Shown here piece by piece: positions 17,347 to 25,336 of a stretch of DNA of 64,000 nucleotides (positions are counted from its first letter, which is position 1; every line of letters begins with the position of its first letter). Below the pieces are notes generated by a model. That model was not told the DNA's origin, made no database searches, and saw only the letters and a program-made list of their open reading frames with translations. Source of the DNA: Rhodothermus bifroesti. GTDB lineage: Bacteria; Bacteroidota; Rhodothermia; Rhodothermales; Rhodothermaceae. The DNA lies in NCBI RefSeq assembly GCF_017908595.1, contig NZ_JAGKTL010000005.1:240945-304944 (forward strand), given 5' to 3'. Position numbers and translations under genes: made by a program.

Positions 17347-19083
17347 CTAGAAGGGTTGGCCTCCTAGGCAGTGATCGCAGCTGTGGCAGTGGGCGGGTGC
17401 CGCTTCGCCGAAGTAAGTGCGTAGAAAGTGGCGTCGGCATCCAGGCGTGCGTGCATAGCGGATCATATCCTCGAGTTGGGTTTCGGCTTGCTGCTGGGCT
17501 TGCCGCAGCAGGCGGTCGTCGAAGGTGAGGCGTGCCGCGCGTGCTTCTTTGAAGCGGACAAGTTGGCCTTGGGCAGCAGAAAGCCAGCCAAGCAAAGCAC
17601 GCTCGCGCAAAAAGTCCAGTCCACGCAACAGCCGTTCGCGGGGTAGGCCGGTTTGGCGTTCTAGGTAACGTAAGCTCACAGGCCACCAGGTGTGAAACGC
17701 CTCGGCCGGAATGCTTCGAAGGAGCGTTTCGACAAAATGGCCCAGGCGTGCGTTGGGGTTCTGGTGGGCAAAGCGGCGTAGCGTAGCGGCTGGGGCGCAG
17801 AAACGCAGGAGCACGTCTTGCGCGCGCAACGCTACCGGTTCCCATAGGCCTTGGCGCATCAGGAGCTCTAGCGCACGGCGCACTGCAGAGGGTGAAGTAC
17901 CGACCAGCTGGGCGATACGAGCGATGTCGAGGGCAATGGGATGCTGGGGTCGACTGCCGATAGCCACTTGAGCCAGGCTGCAGGCCACTTCGTAGATGCG
18001 GCTGACGGTTTCAGTAGAAGGGTAGGTTTGCTGAAGCAGCGCTTGTGCAAGCGCAATGTCGGCTGCCTCGAAGAGCAAAACCGCATGGGCCTTGTGGCCA
18101 TCACGCCCAGCACGTCCGGCTTCTTGGTAGTAGACTTCCAGGGAAGGGGGCAGTGCGGTGTGCACGACAAAGCGCGCGTCGGCGCGGTCGACACCTAGGC
18201 CAAAAGCACGGGTAGCAACCATCACGCGTGCGCGGTCTTCAAGCCAAGCTTGGTGAGCTGTGCGGCGCTCGGCCATCGTCAAGCCGCTGTGGTAGCAGAC
18301 TGCCGGGATGCGCCAGCGTGCAAGTTGCTGCGCCCAGCGCTCGGCACTGCGACGCGTAGCGCAATAGAGGATGCCTGCTCCGGCAATGGTGCGCACTACG
18401 GCCTCGACGCGTTCGGCTTTGTGAGATGTTTCAAAAACAGACCAGACGAGATTAGGACGGTCAAACCCCACTGCGATTACACAAGGCGTGCGTAGACCGA
18501 GCTTTTGCACGATGTCGACCCGCACCGAGGGGGTGGCGGTCGCCGTTAAGGCCAGCATGGGCGGATGACCTAGCTGCGCCCGCACTTGGGACAGCTCCAG
18601 GTAAGCTGGACGAAAGGCGGGTCCCCAGTCGCTCACGCAGTGCGCCTCGTCGACCGCAAGCAGGCTGATGCGAAGGCGCGGGCTCAAGGCGGCAAAGCGA
18701 TGTGTGGTGAGCTGCTCGGGCGTAAGGTAAAGCAGCCGGTAGGCCCCATGCGCTGCATTGATCCAGTGCTGCTCGGTGGCAGAAGGTGCAAGGGCACTGT
18801 GCACAAACGCTGCCGGGATACCCCGGGCGCGCAAGCGGGCTACTTGATCTTCCATAAGTGCAATCAGGGGCGAAACCACCAAAGTCAGCCCCTCTAAGAG
18901 CAACGCTGGAAGCTGGTAGCAAACCGACTTGCCACCGCCGGTTGGAAAAATGGCCAGCACGTCTTGGCCTGTCAGCACAGCGCGAATGGCTTCCCATTGG
19001 CCCGGGCGAAAGTCCGCATGCCGCCAGTAGCGCCGAAGCAATGCGCGCGCGGCTTCGTAGTCTGCTGCTGTGAGCTTAGGCAT
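17347..19083 (-). CDS. RecQ-family ATP-dependent DNA helicase
   Basis: A 578-residue SF2 3'-5' DNA helicase. It has the motif 0 region FRPGQWEAI, Walker A FPTGGGKSVCYQ (K52), DEAH at about 145-148, TATATPSVR, and motifs V-VI ATRAFGLGVDRADARFV and YYQEAGRAGRDG. The usual aromatic-rich loop is SDWGPAFRP instead of SxWGHDFRP, so two normally conserved residues are altered. Four C-terminal cysteines (CRRHFLRTYFGE, then CHSCDHC) form the zinc-binding site, oddly placed at the very end, and there is no HRDC domain. This fits the shorter RecQ-like proteins common in Bacteroidota. It functions in repair or recombination; the gene lies nine bases downstream of deoC. Confidence 0.88.
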   Translation of the reverse strand: MPKLTAADYEAARALLRRYWRHADFRPGQWEAIRAVLTGQDVLAIFPTGGGKSVCYQLPALLLEGLTLVVSPLIALMEDQVARLRARGIPAAFVHSALAPSATEQHWINAAHGAYRLLYLTPEQLTTHRFAALSPRLRISLLAVDEAHCVSDWGPAFRPAYLELSQVRAQLGHPPMLALTATATPSVRVDIVQKLGLRTPCVIAVGFDRPNLVWSVFETSHKAERVEAVVRTIAGAGILYCATRRSAERWAQQLARWRIPAVCYHSGLTMAERRTAHQAWLEDRARVMVATRAFGLGVDRADARFVVHTALPPSLEVYYQEAGRAGRDGHKAHAVLLFEAADIALAQALLQQTYPSTETVSRIYEVACSLAQVAIGSRPQHPIALDIARIAQLVGTSPSAVRRALELLMRQGLWEPVALRAQDVLLRFCAPAATLRRFAHQNPNARLGHFVETLLRSIPAEAFHTWWPVSLRYLERQTGLPRERLLRGLDFLRERALLGWLSAAQGQLVRFKEARAARLTFDDRLLRQAQQQAETQLEDMIRYARTPGCRRHFLRTYFGEAAPAHCHSCDHCLGGQPF

Positions 19084-19092
19084 GCGATCTGT

Positions 19093-19776
19093 CTAATAGG
19101 CAGCCTCTGCGGCAGCATCGGAGAGCAGGGCCACACCACTGCTTGTCCCCAGACGGGTAGCCCCAGCAGCAAGCAACGCTTCGGCCTGGGCACGCGTGCG
19201 AATGCCCCCTGAAGCCTTAACGCCCATGCGGTCTCCAACCACGCGGCGCAAAAGCGCTACGTCTTCGACCGTAGCACCCCCGCCGAGAAAGCCCGTGGAT
19301 GTTTTGACAAAGTCGGCGCCTGCTTCAAGGGCCAGCTGGCAGGCAGTGATCTTCTCGGCTTCGGTCAGCAAAGCCGTCTCCAAGATGACCTTAACCCGTG
19401 CCCGAGGTTGGGCGCTGTGCGCTACGTCAACTACCGCGCGGATGTCGTCGCGCACGGCTTCGAGCTGGCCGCTTTTAAGCCAGCCGATGTTTAGCACCAT
19501 ATCGAGTTCCCGGGCGCCGTCCCGGAGAGCCTGCACGGCTTCGGCTACTTTGGTGATCGTTTGGTTGGCTCCCAAGGGGAAGCCGATAACGGTACATACG
19601 GCTACGCCAGAGCCCTCGAGCAGCGAGGCAGCTAGCGGTACGTAGCAGGGGTTGATGCAAACAGCCGCAAACCCGTAGCGCTGGGCCTCGGCGCACAAGC
19701 CGCGAATTTGGTCCTCCGTGGTTTCCGGCTTTAGTGCCGTGTGATCGATGTACCGTGCTAGTTCATGAGACGTCAT
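19093..19776 (-). CDS. deoC: Deoxyribose-phosphate aldolase
   Basis: A 227-residue class I aldolase that splits 2-deoxyribose 5-phosphate into glyceraldehyde 3-phosphate and acetaldehyde in deoxynucleoside salvage. Motifs: YIDHTALKPETTEDQI, VCTVIGFPLGAN, ELDMVLNIGWLKSG, VKVILETALL with the Schiff-base region, DFVKTSTGF and MGVKASGGIRT carrying the second active-site lysine. The length is normal for the short bacterial type. Its start lies inside the end of the ClC-like gene (14-base overlap), so translation may depend on that reading frame staying open. Confidence 0.93.
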   Translation of the reverse strand: MTSHELARYIDHTALKPETTEDQIRGLCAEAQRYGFAAVCINPCYVPLAASLLEGSGVAVCTVIGFPLGANQTITKVAEAVQALRDGARELDMVLNIGWLKSGQLEAVRDDIRAVVDVAHSAQPRARVKVILETALLTEAEKITACQLALEAGADFVKTSTGFLGGGATVEDVALLRRVVGDRMGVKASGGIRTRAQAEALLAAGATRLGTSSGVALLSDAAAEAAY

Positions 19777-20635
19777 GGCTGCTGGAAGCAGTAGAGGAGC
19801 GCAAAAGCGCCCGGTGATACTCGCTGATCAGCTGGTGTGGCCGTAGAAATCCGACAATGGCGCCCTGGGCATCTAGGGCGGGCAAGGCGGGATAGCGGGT
19901 TTTAAAAGCTAGCATACCCCCTATCACCAGCGAAGGTGCAAAAGTTCCTCCCAGCTGACCAGAGCCAACGGTGAATGCGGTGGCTAGCATTTTCAGCAGG
20001 GCCAGCAGCGCCATAAGGGAAAGCGGCAGGTTGCCCAAGATAGCCTGCTGCAGCCAGCCGTAGCTTGAGCCCATCACAGCTTGGAATCGCTGCGCTAGCC
20101 AGGTGCTAAGTGCTGCGCCAATCTGCGTAATTGGTCCTTCACGACCGCTGCTGCCCCCCGTGCCGATCGTTAAAGCAGAGCCAATCGTCTGCACAAGCGC
20201 CAGCCGCGGGCGTACTACCCCGTGCTCGTGATGAAAAGCCCGGATCACGCTGTCGGTGCCGCGCGTCTCTGCTTCAGAGGCAAACATGTGGATGATCCAT
20301 CCCACCAGTAACCCGCCGAGCGTTGGTGCCAGTAAAAGGAGCCAACGTCGCGTTGGGTGCATCGCGCGCTTTAAGTCAAAAAGCTCGCTTCCCCCTTCGC
20401 CCCTAGGGAGTGGAAGCGCGTAGCCTGCCCCATCGACCAGGATCTGCTTGGTGAGTAGAGATACCAGATGACTGAATAGCAGAGCCCAAAAAGCTACCAG
20501 CACGCCAATGAGCACCGCATAGAACATCCAACGTCCGGTAATGCGCCAGTCGAGCTCCTGCGTCCAAGCCCAAAGTGAACGAGGATAGCGTAGCCGAAAG
20601 AGTTGTGTGGCATCTACCTCGTTGCGACGCGCCAT
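19763..20635 (-). CDS. Internally deleted ClC-type chloride channel
   Basis: An open frame of 290 residues that looks like three separated parts of a ClC protein joined in frame. Residues 1-186 match the N-terminal half, including RGTDSVIRAFH and the GTGGSSGREGP selectivity motif (158-168). Residues 187-243 resume much later in the fold (GYGWLQQAILG-like SYGWLQQAILGNLP, then GSGQLGGTFAPSLVIGGML). Residues 244 onward jump to a CBS-domain tail (PALPALDAQGAIVGFLR). Intact ClC proteins with CBS domains are around 600 residues. The helices between motifs and those carrying the conserved tyrosine are absent, so ion conduction is unlikely. An in-frame ATG lies 18 codons upstream (20689). Confidence 0.7.
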   Translation of the reverse strand: MARRNEVDATQLFRLRYPRSLWAWTQELDWRITGRWMFYAVLIGVLVAFWALLFSHLVSLLTKQILVDGAGYALPLPRGEGGSELFDLKRAMHPTRRWLLLLAPTLGGLLVGWIIHMFASEAETRGTDSVIRAFHHEHGVVRPRLALVQTIGSALTIGTGGSSGREGPITQIGAALSTWLAQRFQAVMGSSYGWLQQAILGNLPLSLMALLALLKMLATAFTVGSGQLGGTFAPSLVIGGMLAFKTRYPALPALDAQGAIVGFLRPHQLISEYHRALLRSSTASSSHDVS

Positions 20636-20665
20636 AACCTTAGAAGTTTTGCGCAGGGCTATTTT

Positions 20666-20726
20666 AAAAATACATCCACCTTTGGGCAAAAGTCGAAGCG
20701 AAGTAGCGAAACTCCAGTGTATTTTT
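20666..20726. repeat. 9-bp inverted repeat between divergent genes
   Basis: AAAAATACA (20666-20674) is complementary to TGTATTTTT (20718-20726), 43 bases apart, between the ClC-like gene and the VKOR fusion. The positions suit a shared operator or the mirrored -10 regions of two divergent promoters; I could not find convincing -35 elements for both. Confidence 0.4.
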
Positions 20727-20770
20727 CTGCATTCACTACCTACGTACCAGCTTTTTAATCGGCATATAGC

Positions 20771-21982
20771 ATGGCCCGTCTTACCCCTTTAGATTGGCGC
20801 AGCCGCCTGCAAGCACGGCGGCCTTGGATAAATCGCTTGATGTTCGTCTTGGCGCTTTTGGGACTGCTTGACGTAACGCACCTATGGGTGCAGCAGCAGC
20901 GCCAGTTTGCCGAAGGGTGCTTTGGTGTGGCTTCGCTAGCGCCGTTAGAGAAAGCATTTGACTGCGCTGCCGTTGTGCAAAGCGCGGCAGGCACGTTCCT
21001 GGGCGTTTCGAACACGATTTGGGGGGGACTTTTCTATGCCGCCATTGCCCTGCTAAGCGCACTGGCCTTAGGGCTTCCTGCACACCGGCGCCTGGTGCCC
21101 AAATTGCTGCGCAGTGGGTTGCTGCTTTGGGGATTGCTTTATACCTTGTACCTACTCTATTACCAAACCTTTGTGCTGGCCACGTTTTGCGCGTTGTGTT
21201 TGGTTTCGGCCGCACTTGTGCTTGCAATGGCTGGCCTGCAAGCTTATGAACTGTTTAGCCAGAGGCTAAAGCTTATGGAACGTACCGGAACGCTGCGCAC
21301 CGAACGCTGGGCGCTAGGGGTGTTGGCGGGCATTGTGCTGCTTTTCATGGGCGCTGACGTCTATTGGGGGCGCTCCGAAACGGCTACGGCAACCGTGGCC
21401 GAAGCACAGGAAACAGCACAAACCTGCGCGTTCGATACCGAACGGCCACCGGTCCGCTTCTACCGTGATCTGATTTCAAAAAACGATCCTACCGTAGGCA
21501 ATCCCGAAGCACCGGTTGTGGTTATTGAATACCTAGACCCCAACTGCCCGCACTGCAAGCAATTGCATCCCGTCATGAGCGAGCTGGTGGCACGTTACGG
21601 GCTGCAGGCCTACTTTGTGTTTAAGCCGATTCCGCTTTGGGATTTTTCCATCCCACAGGTGGTAGCGCTCTATGCAGCTGCCCGTGAAGGGAAATACGAA
21701 GCCATGCTGGAGGCTCAGTTTGCCCGCCAGCGCCAGGGAGGGCTCACGCTTGAAGAGCTGCAAGCGATTGCCCGCGAGATTGGCATGAATCCAGAGCAAC
21801 TGACCCGTCAGCTTCAGGATAAAGCGCTCAGCGACTACGCTTTGCAACAGCGACAGCAGGCCGGCATGATTGGCGTGCGTGGCGTGCCGACCGTGCTCAT
21901 CAATGGTCGTTTTGTGGCCGGAGCGTCACGAACGGTTGAGTGTTTGGGACAGTTGATCTTACAGCAGGCTAAGGGCTCCTAA
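20771..21982 (+). CDS. VKOR-DsbA fusion, disulfide-bond formation
   Basis: A 403-residue fusion. The N-terminal half is a vitamin K epoxide reductase-type membrane domain with about five helices, a FDCAAVVQS loop and the quinone-linked FCALC pair (C140, C143). After a further helix near residue 185 comes a periplasmic thioredoxin/DsbA-like domain with active site CPHC (C259-C262), VFKPIPL and the cis-proline segment VRGVPTVLINGR. The VKOR part would reoxidise the attached thioredoxin domain and pass electrons to quinone, replacing DsbB and DsbA. A C-terminal cysteine in TVECLGQL resembles those in other VKOR-DsbA fusions. Divergent from the ClC-like gene. Confidence 0.88.
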   Translation: MARLTPLDWRSRLQARRPWINRLMFVLALLGLLDVTHLWVQQQRQFAEGCFGVASLAPLEKAFDCAAVVQSAAGTFLGVSNTIWGGLFYAAIALLSALALGLPAHRRLVPKLLRSGLLLWGLLYTLYLLYYQTFVLATFCALCLVSAALVLAMAGLQAYELFSQRLKLMERTGTLRTERWALGVLAGIVLLFMGADVYWGRSETATATVAEAQETAQTCAFDTERPPVRFYRDLISKNDPTVGNPEAPVVVIEYLDPNCPHCKQLHPVMSELVARYGLQAYFVFKPIPLWDFSIPQVVALYAAAREGKYEAMLEAQFARQRQGGLTLEELQAIAREIGMNPEQLTRQLQDKALSDYALQQRQQAGMIGVRGVPTVLINGRFVAGASRTVECLGQLILQQAKGS

Positions 21983-22004
21983 AACGTGTACGCGTTATGG
22001 AGGG

Positions 22005-22409
22005 GTGACGATACGCGCTTGGTGGGCCGTTGGGCTATGGGGACTTTTCCTGGAACTTAGCCCAGCCTGGGCGCAGCAAGCCCCTTGGTGGACGGCGGTC
22101 TGGCAACCTTTGCTGCACCATCAGGGCTTGGAGGTCACGTATATTTTCTATCCCGAAGCCGATGGCGTGCACAACGGTGTGGTTCTTCGGGTGCATAATC
22201 AACGCCAAAAGCCGATCGCCTATCGTTTTGAGGTGGTTTTTCGCGCAGCAGACGGCAGCGAGCACGTTGAGGCCGTAAGCGATACCTTGGCCCCAGGAGC
22301 AATGCGCACCGGCGACCTTTCTGGGCTGTTTTGGATTCCGTTTCGAGATGGCCGCTCGCTAGCCGAGCTAGGGTTGCGCAAAGTCCGCGTAGAAGAAGTG
22401 CACTTTTGA
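22005..22409 (+). CDS. Secreted protein of unknown function
   Basis: A 134-residue protein with a GTG start right after GGAGGG, and a signal peptide (VGLWGLFLELSPAWA, cleaved before QQ). The mature part reads as a small beta-sandwich: VTYIFYPEADGVHNGVVLRV, YRFEVVFRAADGS, DLSGLFWIPF. I do not recognise a family. It follows the VKOR fusion by 22 bases and could share its transcript; it has no cysteine in the mature part, so it is not itself an obvious disulfide substrate. Confidence 0.6.
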   Translation: MTIRAWWAVGLWGLFLELSPAWAQQAPWWTAVWQPLLHHQGLEVTYIFYPEADGVHNGVVLRVHNQRQKPIAYRFEVVFRAADGSEHVEAVSDTLAPGAMRTGDLSGLFWIPFRDGRSLAELGLRKVRVEEVHF

Positions 22410-22484
22410 GCTGGGACCTGGCATTTCTATAGGCAGGCACCTAACTTCCCCCAGAGTGCACAATAGCCAACCTGCTAAAAAGCC

Positions 22485-23855
22485 ATGCGGTCTTTGCTTG
22501 GAGCGCTTTTCGGGTTAAGCATGCTCAGCCTGCAGGGGCTAGCGCAGCCGGTTGCCCTGCATCCTGACCCCCGCATTCAGCAGCTGCTGAAGCGCGTTTC
22601 GGTAGACACGATTGAAGCCAACATTCGCCAGCTGGTTGCTTTTGGCACGCGGCACACGCTTTCTCCAGCAGATAACGATACGTTTGGCATTGGTGCTGCG
22701 CGACGCTGGATCAAGCGTACGCTCGAGCGCTACGCAGCTGCCGGTGGTGGACGCATGGAAGTGTTTTTGGACAGCTTTTGGTATGGCCCCGACGGTCGGC
22801 GCGTTGACCGCCGGGTTGAGATCGCGAACGTCATCGCGCGGCTGCCAGGCACCGATCCGCAAGACGACCGAATCTTTATCGTCAGCGGGCATTACGACAG
22901 CCGGAGCAGCCATGTGATGGATTCGCTGTCGTATGCCCCTGGAGCTTCTGACGATGCCAGTGGGACGGCAGCCGTAATGGAAATGGCCCGCGTACTGGCC
23001 AGCGAGCGTTTCCCAGCCACCCTTCTGTTTGTCGCCATGGCGGCTGAAGAGCAAGGGCTGATCGGAGCGCGCCACTTGGCCGCCCAGGCCGACTCGTTGG
23101 GATGGAACGTAGCAGGGATGTTTACGCTCGACATTGTGGGCAATACCGAAGGCGACAATGGCGTGCGTGACAACCGCACAGTACGCGTTTTCTCTGAAGG
23201 CGTACCTTCTGCCGAAACGCCCGAAGCCGCCCGGCTTCGACAGGCCATCGGGGGCGAAAACGATAGCCCTTCGCGGCAGCTTGCCCGTTATTTGCAGGAA
23301 ATAGGGATGTGTTATGTACCCGAGCTGCAGGTCAAAATGATTTTCCGGCGTGACCGCTTTTTACGCGGCGGGGATCATATTCCGTTTAATGAACGTGGCT
23401 TTGCTGCTGTACGTCTAACCGAACCCCACGAAGCTTACACGCGCCAGCATCAAGATGTACGTGTCGAAAATGGCATTGCGTATGGCGACGTGCCCGACCG
23501 CGTAGACTTTGATTATGTAGCCCGCGTGACGCGGCTGATGACGGCTGCGTTGGCCAACTTGGCCCTGGCACCACCTCCACCTACGGCCGCCTATATCGAT
23601 GCCCGTGAGCTTTCGGTAGACACCCAGCTGCTGTGGGAACCCCCCAAAGCCGGACGCGAGCGGCTGGCCGGCTACTACGTGCTGGTGCGCGAGACCACCG
23701 CTCCTCAGTGGCAACATAAATGGTTTGTGCCTGCAACCGAAACCAGTTATACCTTCAAAGGACTATCCAAAGATGATTACTTTTTTGGCATTCAGTCGGT
23801 TGACCATGCAGGGCATGAAAGCCTGGTGCAGTTTCCCAGGCCGAGGTTTCAATAA
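22485..23855 (+). CDS. Secreted M28-family zinc aminopeptidase
   Basis: A 456-residue exported peptidase with signal peptide (LLGALFGLSMLSLQGLAQ). Family M28 enzymes bind two zinc ions: the ligand-bearing motifs are VSGHYDSRSS (H and D), GASDDASGTAAVMEMA (bridging D), AMAAEEQGLIGA (catalytic and ligand glutamates), TLDIVGN (D) and EPHEAYTRQHQ (H). A C-terminal fibronectin type III-like module begins near residue 365 (ELSVDTQLLWEPP, YYVLVRET, YFFGIQSVDHAG). It probably releases amino acids from peptides outside the inner membrane. No operon link is clear; 109 bases separate it from the LacI regulator. Confidence 0.88.
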   Translation: MRSLLGALFGLSMLSLQGLAQPVALHPDPRIQQLLKRVSVDTIEANIRQLVAFGTRHTLSPADNDTFGIGAARRWIKRTLERYAAAGGGRMEVFLDSFWYGPDGRRVDRRVEIANVIARLPGTDPQDDRIFIVSGHYDSRSSHVMDSLSYAPGASDDASGTAAVMEMARVLASERFPATLLFVAMAAEEQGLIGARHLAAQADSLGWNVAGMFTLDIVGNTEGDNGVRDNRTVRVFSEGVPSAETPEAARLRQAIGGENDSPSRQLARYLQEIGMCYVPELQVKMIFRRDRFLRGGDHIPFNERGFAAVRLTEPHEAYTRQHQDVRVENGIAYGDVPDRVDFDYVARVTRLMTAALANLALAPPPPTAAYIDARELSVDTQLLWEPPKAGRERLAGYYVLVRETTAPQWQHKWFVPATETSYTFKGLSKDDYFFGIQSVDHAGHESLVQFPRPRFQ

Positions 23856-23893
23856 GGGTAGGGACTGCGTCCTGCAAAAGTCAAAAATGGCAA

Positions 23894-23922
23894 TTGAAAG
23901 GCTTCATTGCATTTCATAAATT
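23894..23922 (+). promoter_or_regulatory. Predicted promoter of the LacI-family gene
   Basis: TTGAAA (23894-23899) and TAAATT (23917-23922) with a 17-base spacer give a start near 23929, 35 bases before ATG 23964. This favours 23964 over the in-frame ATG at 23907, which would lie within the promoter. Confidence 0.5.
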
Positions 23923-23963
23923 CAAGCCTGTTTGGTTTGCTGAGACTAGGGTCGTTTGCTTTC

Positions 23964-25016
23964 ATGAAAAAGCGCGTCACGATTGCTGATGTTGCCCGCA
24001 AAGCGGGCGTTTCTGTAGGCACGGTTTCCGCAGTGTTGAACAACCGCCCTTCGGTGCGGGAGCATACGCGTCGGCGGGTATTGGCCGCCATTGAAGAACT
24101 GGGCTATCAGCCTTCGCCCTCGGCGCGGGCGCTGGGGGCAATGCAAGGCAATGGGAAGGTGTTTGAACCTGCGATTGGGCTGGTTGTGAAAGAAATGGAC
24201 AATCCGTTTTATTCGGAAGTGGTCATTGGGGCGCAGGAGTATTTGGCTACACGGGGATACCTCTCTTTGGTGTGCACTTCAGAAGGGAGTTACGAAAAAG
24301 AAGGGGAGCTGCTCAAGGCGTTTCAGAATCGCTATGTGCAGGGTGCGGTGATCGCTCCTGTGCTGGATGCGCGGGCGGATCTGTCCCATTTGTTCATGTT
24401 GCGGCGGGCTGAGTATCCGTTTGTGCTTTTAGAAGCCGTGCAAGGGCTGCCGGTTAACGTGGTAAGTGTCGATAACGTTAAGGCAGCGCAGATGGCAGTT
24501 TATTACCTCATTGAGCGTGGGCATGAGCGCATTGTACACTTTGCTGGTCCGCCCTATACGCAGCATACACGAGACCGCATTTTGGGCGTAGAGAAGGCCT
24601 TTAGCCAGTCCCATCTACGTTTTACCGATGAGGTAATTATTCCGGCCGGTGCCCATCTTCGGGATGGTTATGAAGCGGCCTTAGAGTACTTTCGCACGCA
24701 CCGCAACAATATGCCCACAGGGGTAACCTGTTTTAACGATCTCGTGGCCATGGGTGTCTTGCGGGCACTAGCTGAACTGGGGATTCGGGTGCCCGACGAG
24801 GTATCGGTCATTGGCTTTGACGACATCCCGATGGCGGCCTATCTCACCATTCCGCTCACCAGCGTGCATGTCCCCAAGCGGGAAATGGGCGCAAAGGCTG
24901 CTGAGTTGCTTTTGGAGCTGATCGAAGCCAAAGAAAAAAACGAGACGCGTTCGCCGCGGCATATCGTGCTTGAAGCTAAGCTTATCGAGCGCGCCTCGAC
25001 CCGGCCGCTTCGCTAG
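23964..25016 (+). CDS. LacI-family transcriptional regulator
   Basis: A 350-residue repressor. The helix-turn-helix and hinge are at the N-terminus (VTIADVARKAGVSVGTVSA, then VLNNRPSVREHTRRRVL, GYQPSPSARAL). The periplasmic-binding-protein-like effector domain follows, with IGLVVKEMDNPFYSEVV, YLIERGHERIVHF, GVTCFNDLVAMGVL and VSVIGFDDIPMAAYL. Effectors in this family are usually sugars. It lies directly upstream of, and in the same direction as, the TonB receptor operon, whose promoter carries a palindrome of LacI type (25239-25250), so it most likely represses that operon until a xylan-derived or related sugar is present. Confidence 0.92.
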   Translation: MKKRVTIADVARKAGVSVGTVSAVLNNRPSVREHTRRRVLAAIEELGYQPSPSARALGAMQGNGKVFEPAIGLVVKEMDNPFYSEVVIGAQEYLATRGYLSLVCTSEGSYEKEGELLKAFQNRYVQGAVIAPVLDARADLSHLFMLRRAEYPFVLLEAVQGLPVNVVSVDNVKAAQMAVYYLIERGHERIVHFAGPPYTQHTRDRILGVEKAFSQSHLRFTDEVIIPAGAHLRDGYEAALEYFRTHRNNMPTGVTCFNDLVAMGVLRALAELGIRVPDEVSVIGFDDIPMAAYLTIPLTSVHVPKREMGAKAAELLLELIEAKEKNETRSPRHIVLEAKLIERASTRPLR

Positions 25017-25089
25017 GCTGCATGCCCACACGATCTAAACGGCCTAAAGCCGATAGCACCGAGGCATAGTGGCCTTTTATATAAAAAAT

Positions 25090-25132
25090 GAAGCGGTAAA
25101 TCTCCTTCGTAAGTTTTTAATTAGGAAGCGGT
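25090..25132 (+). repeat. Pair of 8-bp direct repeats upstream of the TonB operon promoter
   Basis: GAAGCGGT occurs at 25090-25097 and 25125-25132, 35 bases apart, and ends 59 bases before the predicted -35 element. Direct repeats in this position can be activator sites. The match may be chance. Confidence 0.25.
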
Positions 25133-25191
25133 TCCATAAAAGCCCTGCTATAGGGGTAAGATGAAAGTGAAAGTAGAGACAATTCAAGGGA

Positions 25192-25220
25192 TTGACACAT
25201 CCTGGGGACTGTTTTATCTT
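25192..25220 (+). promoter_or_regulatory. Promoter of the LacI-linked TonB receptor operon
   Basis: A consensus TTGACA (25192-25197), a 17-base spacer and TATCTT (25215-25220), giving a start near 25227. The rest of the 320-base gap between the LacI gene and the receptor holds the direct repeats at 25090 and the operator at 25239. Confidence 0.65.
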
Positions 25221-25238
25221 AGAGTACCAAATGAATTT

Positions 25239-25250
25239 TGAATCGATTCA
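25239..25250. promoter_or_regulatory. Palindromic LacI-type operator
   Basis: TGAATCGATTCA is a perfect 12-bp palindrome with a central CG, the hallmark of LacI/GalR-family operators. It lies about 12 bases after the predicted transcription start, where a bound repressor would block the polymerase, and next to a LacI-family gene. The pairing of this regulator and site is inference. Confidence 0.65.
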
Positions 25251-25336
25251 TTAGTTAAGTAGGCGATTGGTTTTGGGGGGTGAAATTGGGGTTTTCGAAA
25301 GCGATTTCGGCGATAATCCAACCGGAAAGTTTGGTC

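Noticed and set aside
17132..17845. A 237-codon open frame on the - strand overlapping the recQ end
   Set aside because: It is rich in arginine, proline and alanine with no domain, and lies in another frame of recQ and the small membrane gene.
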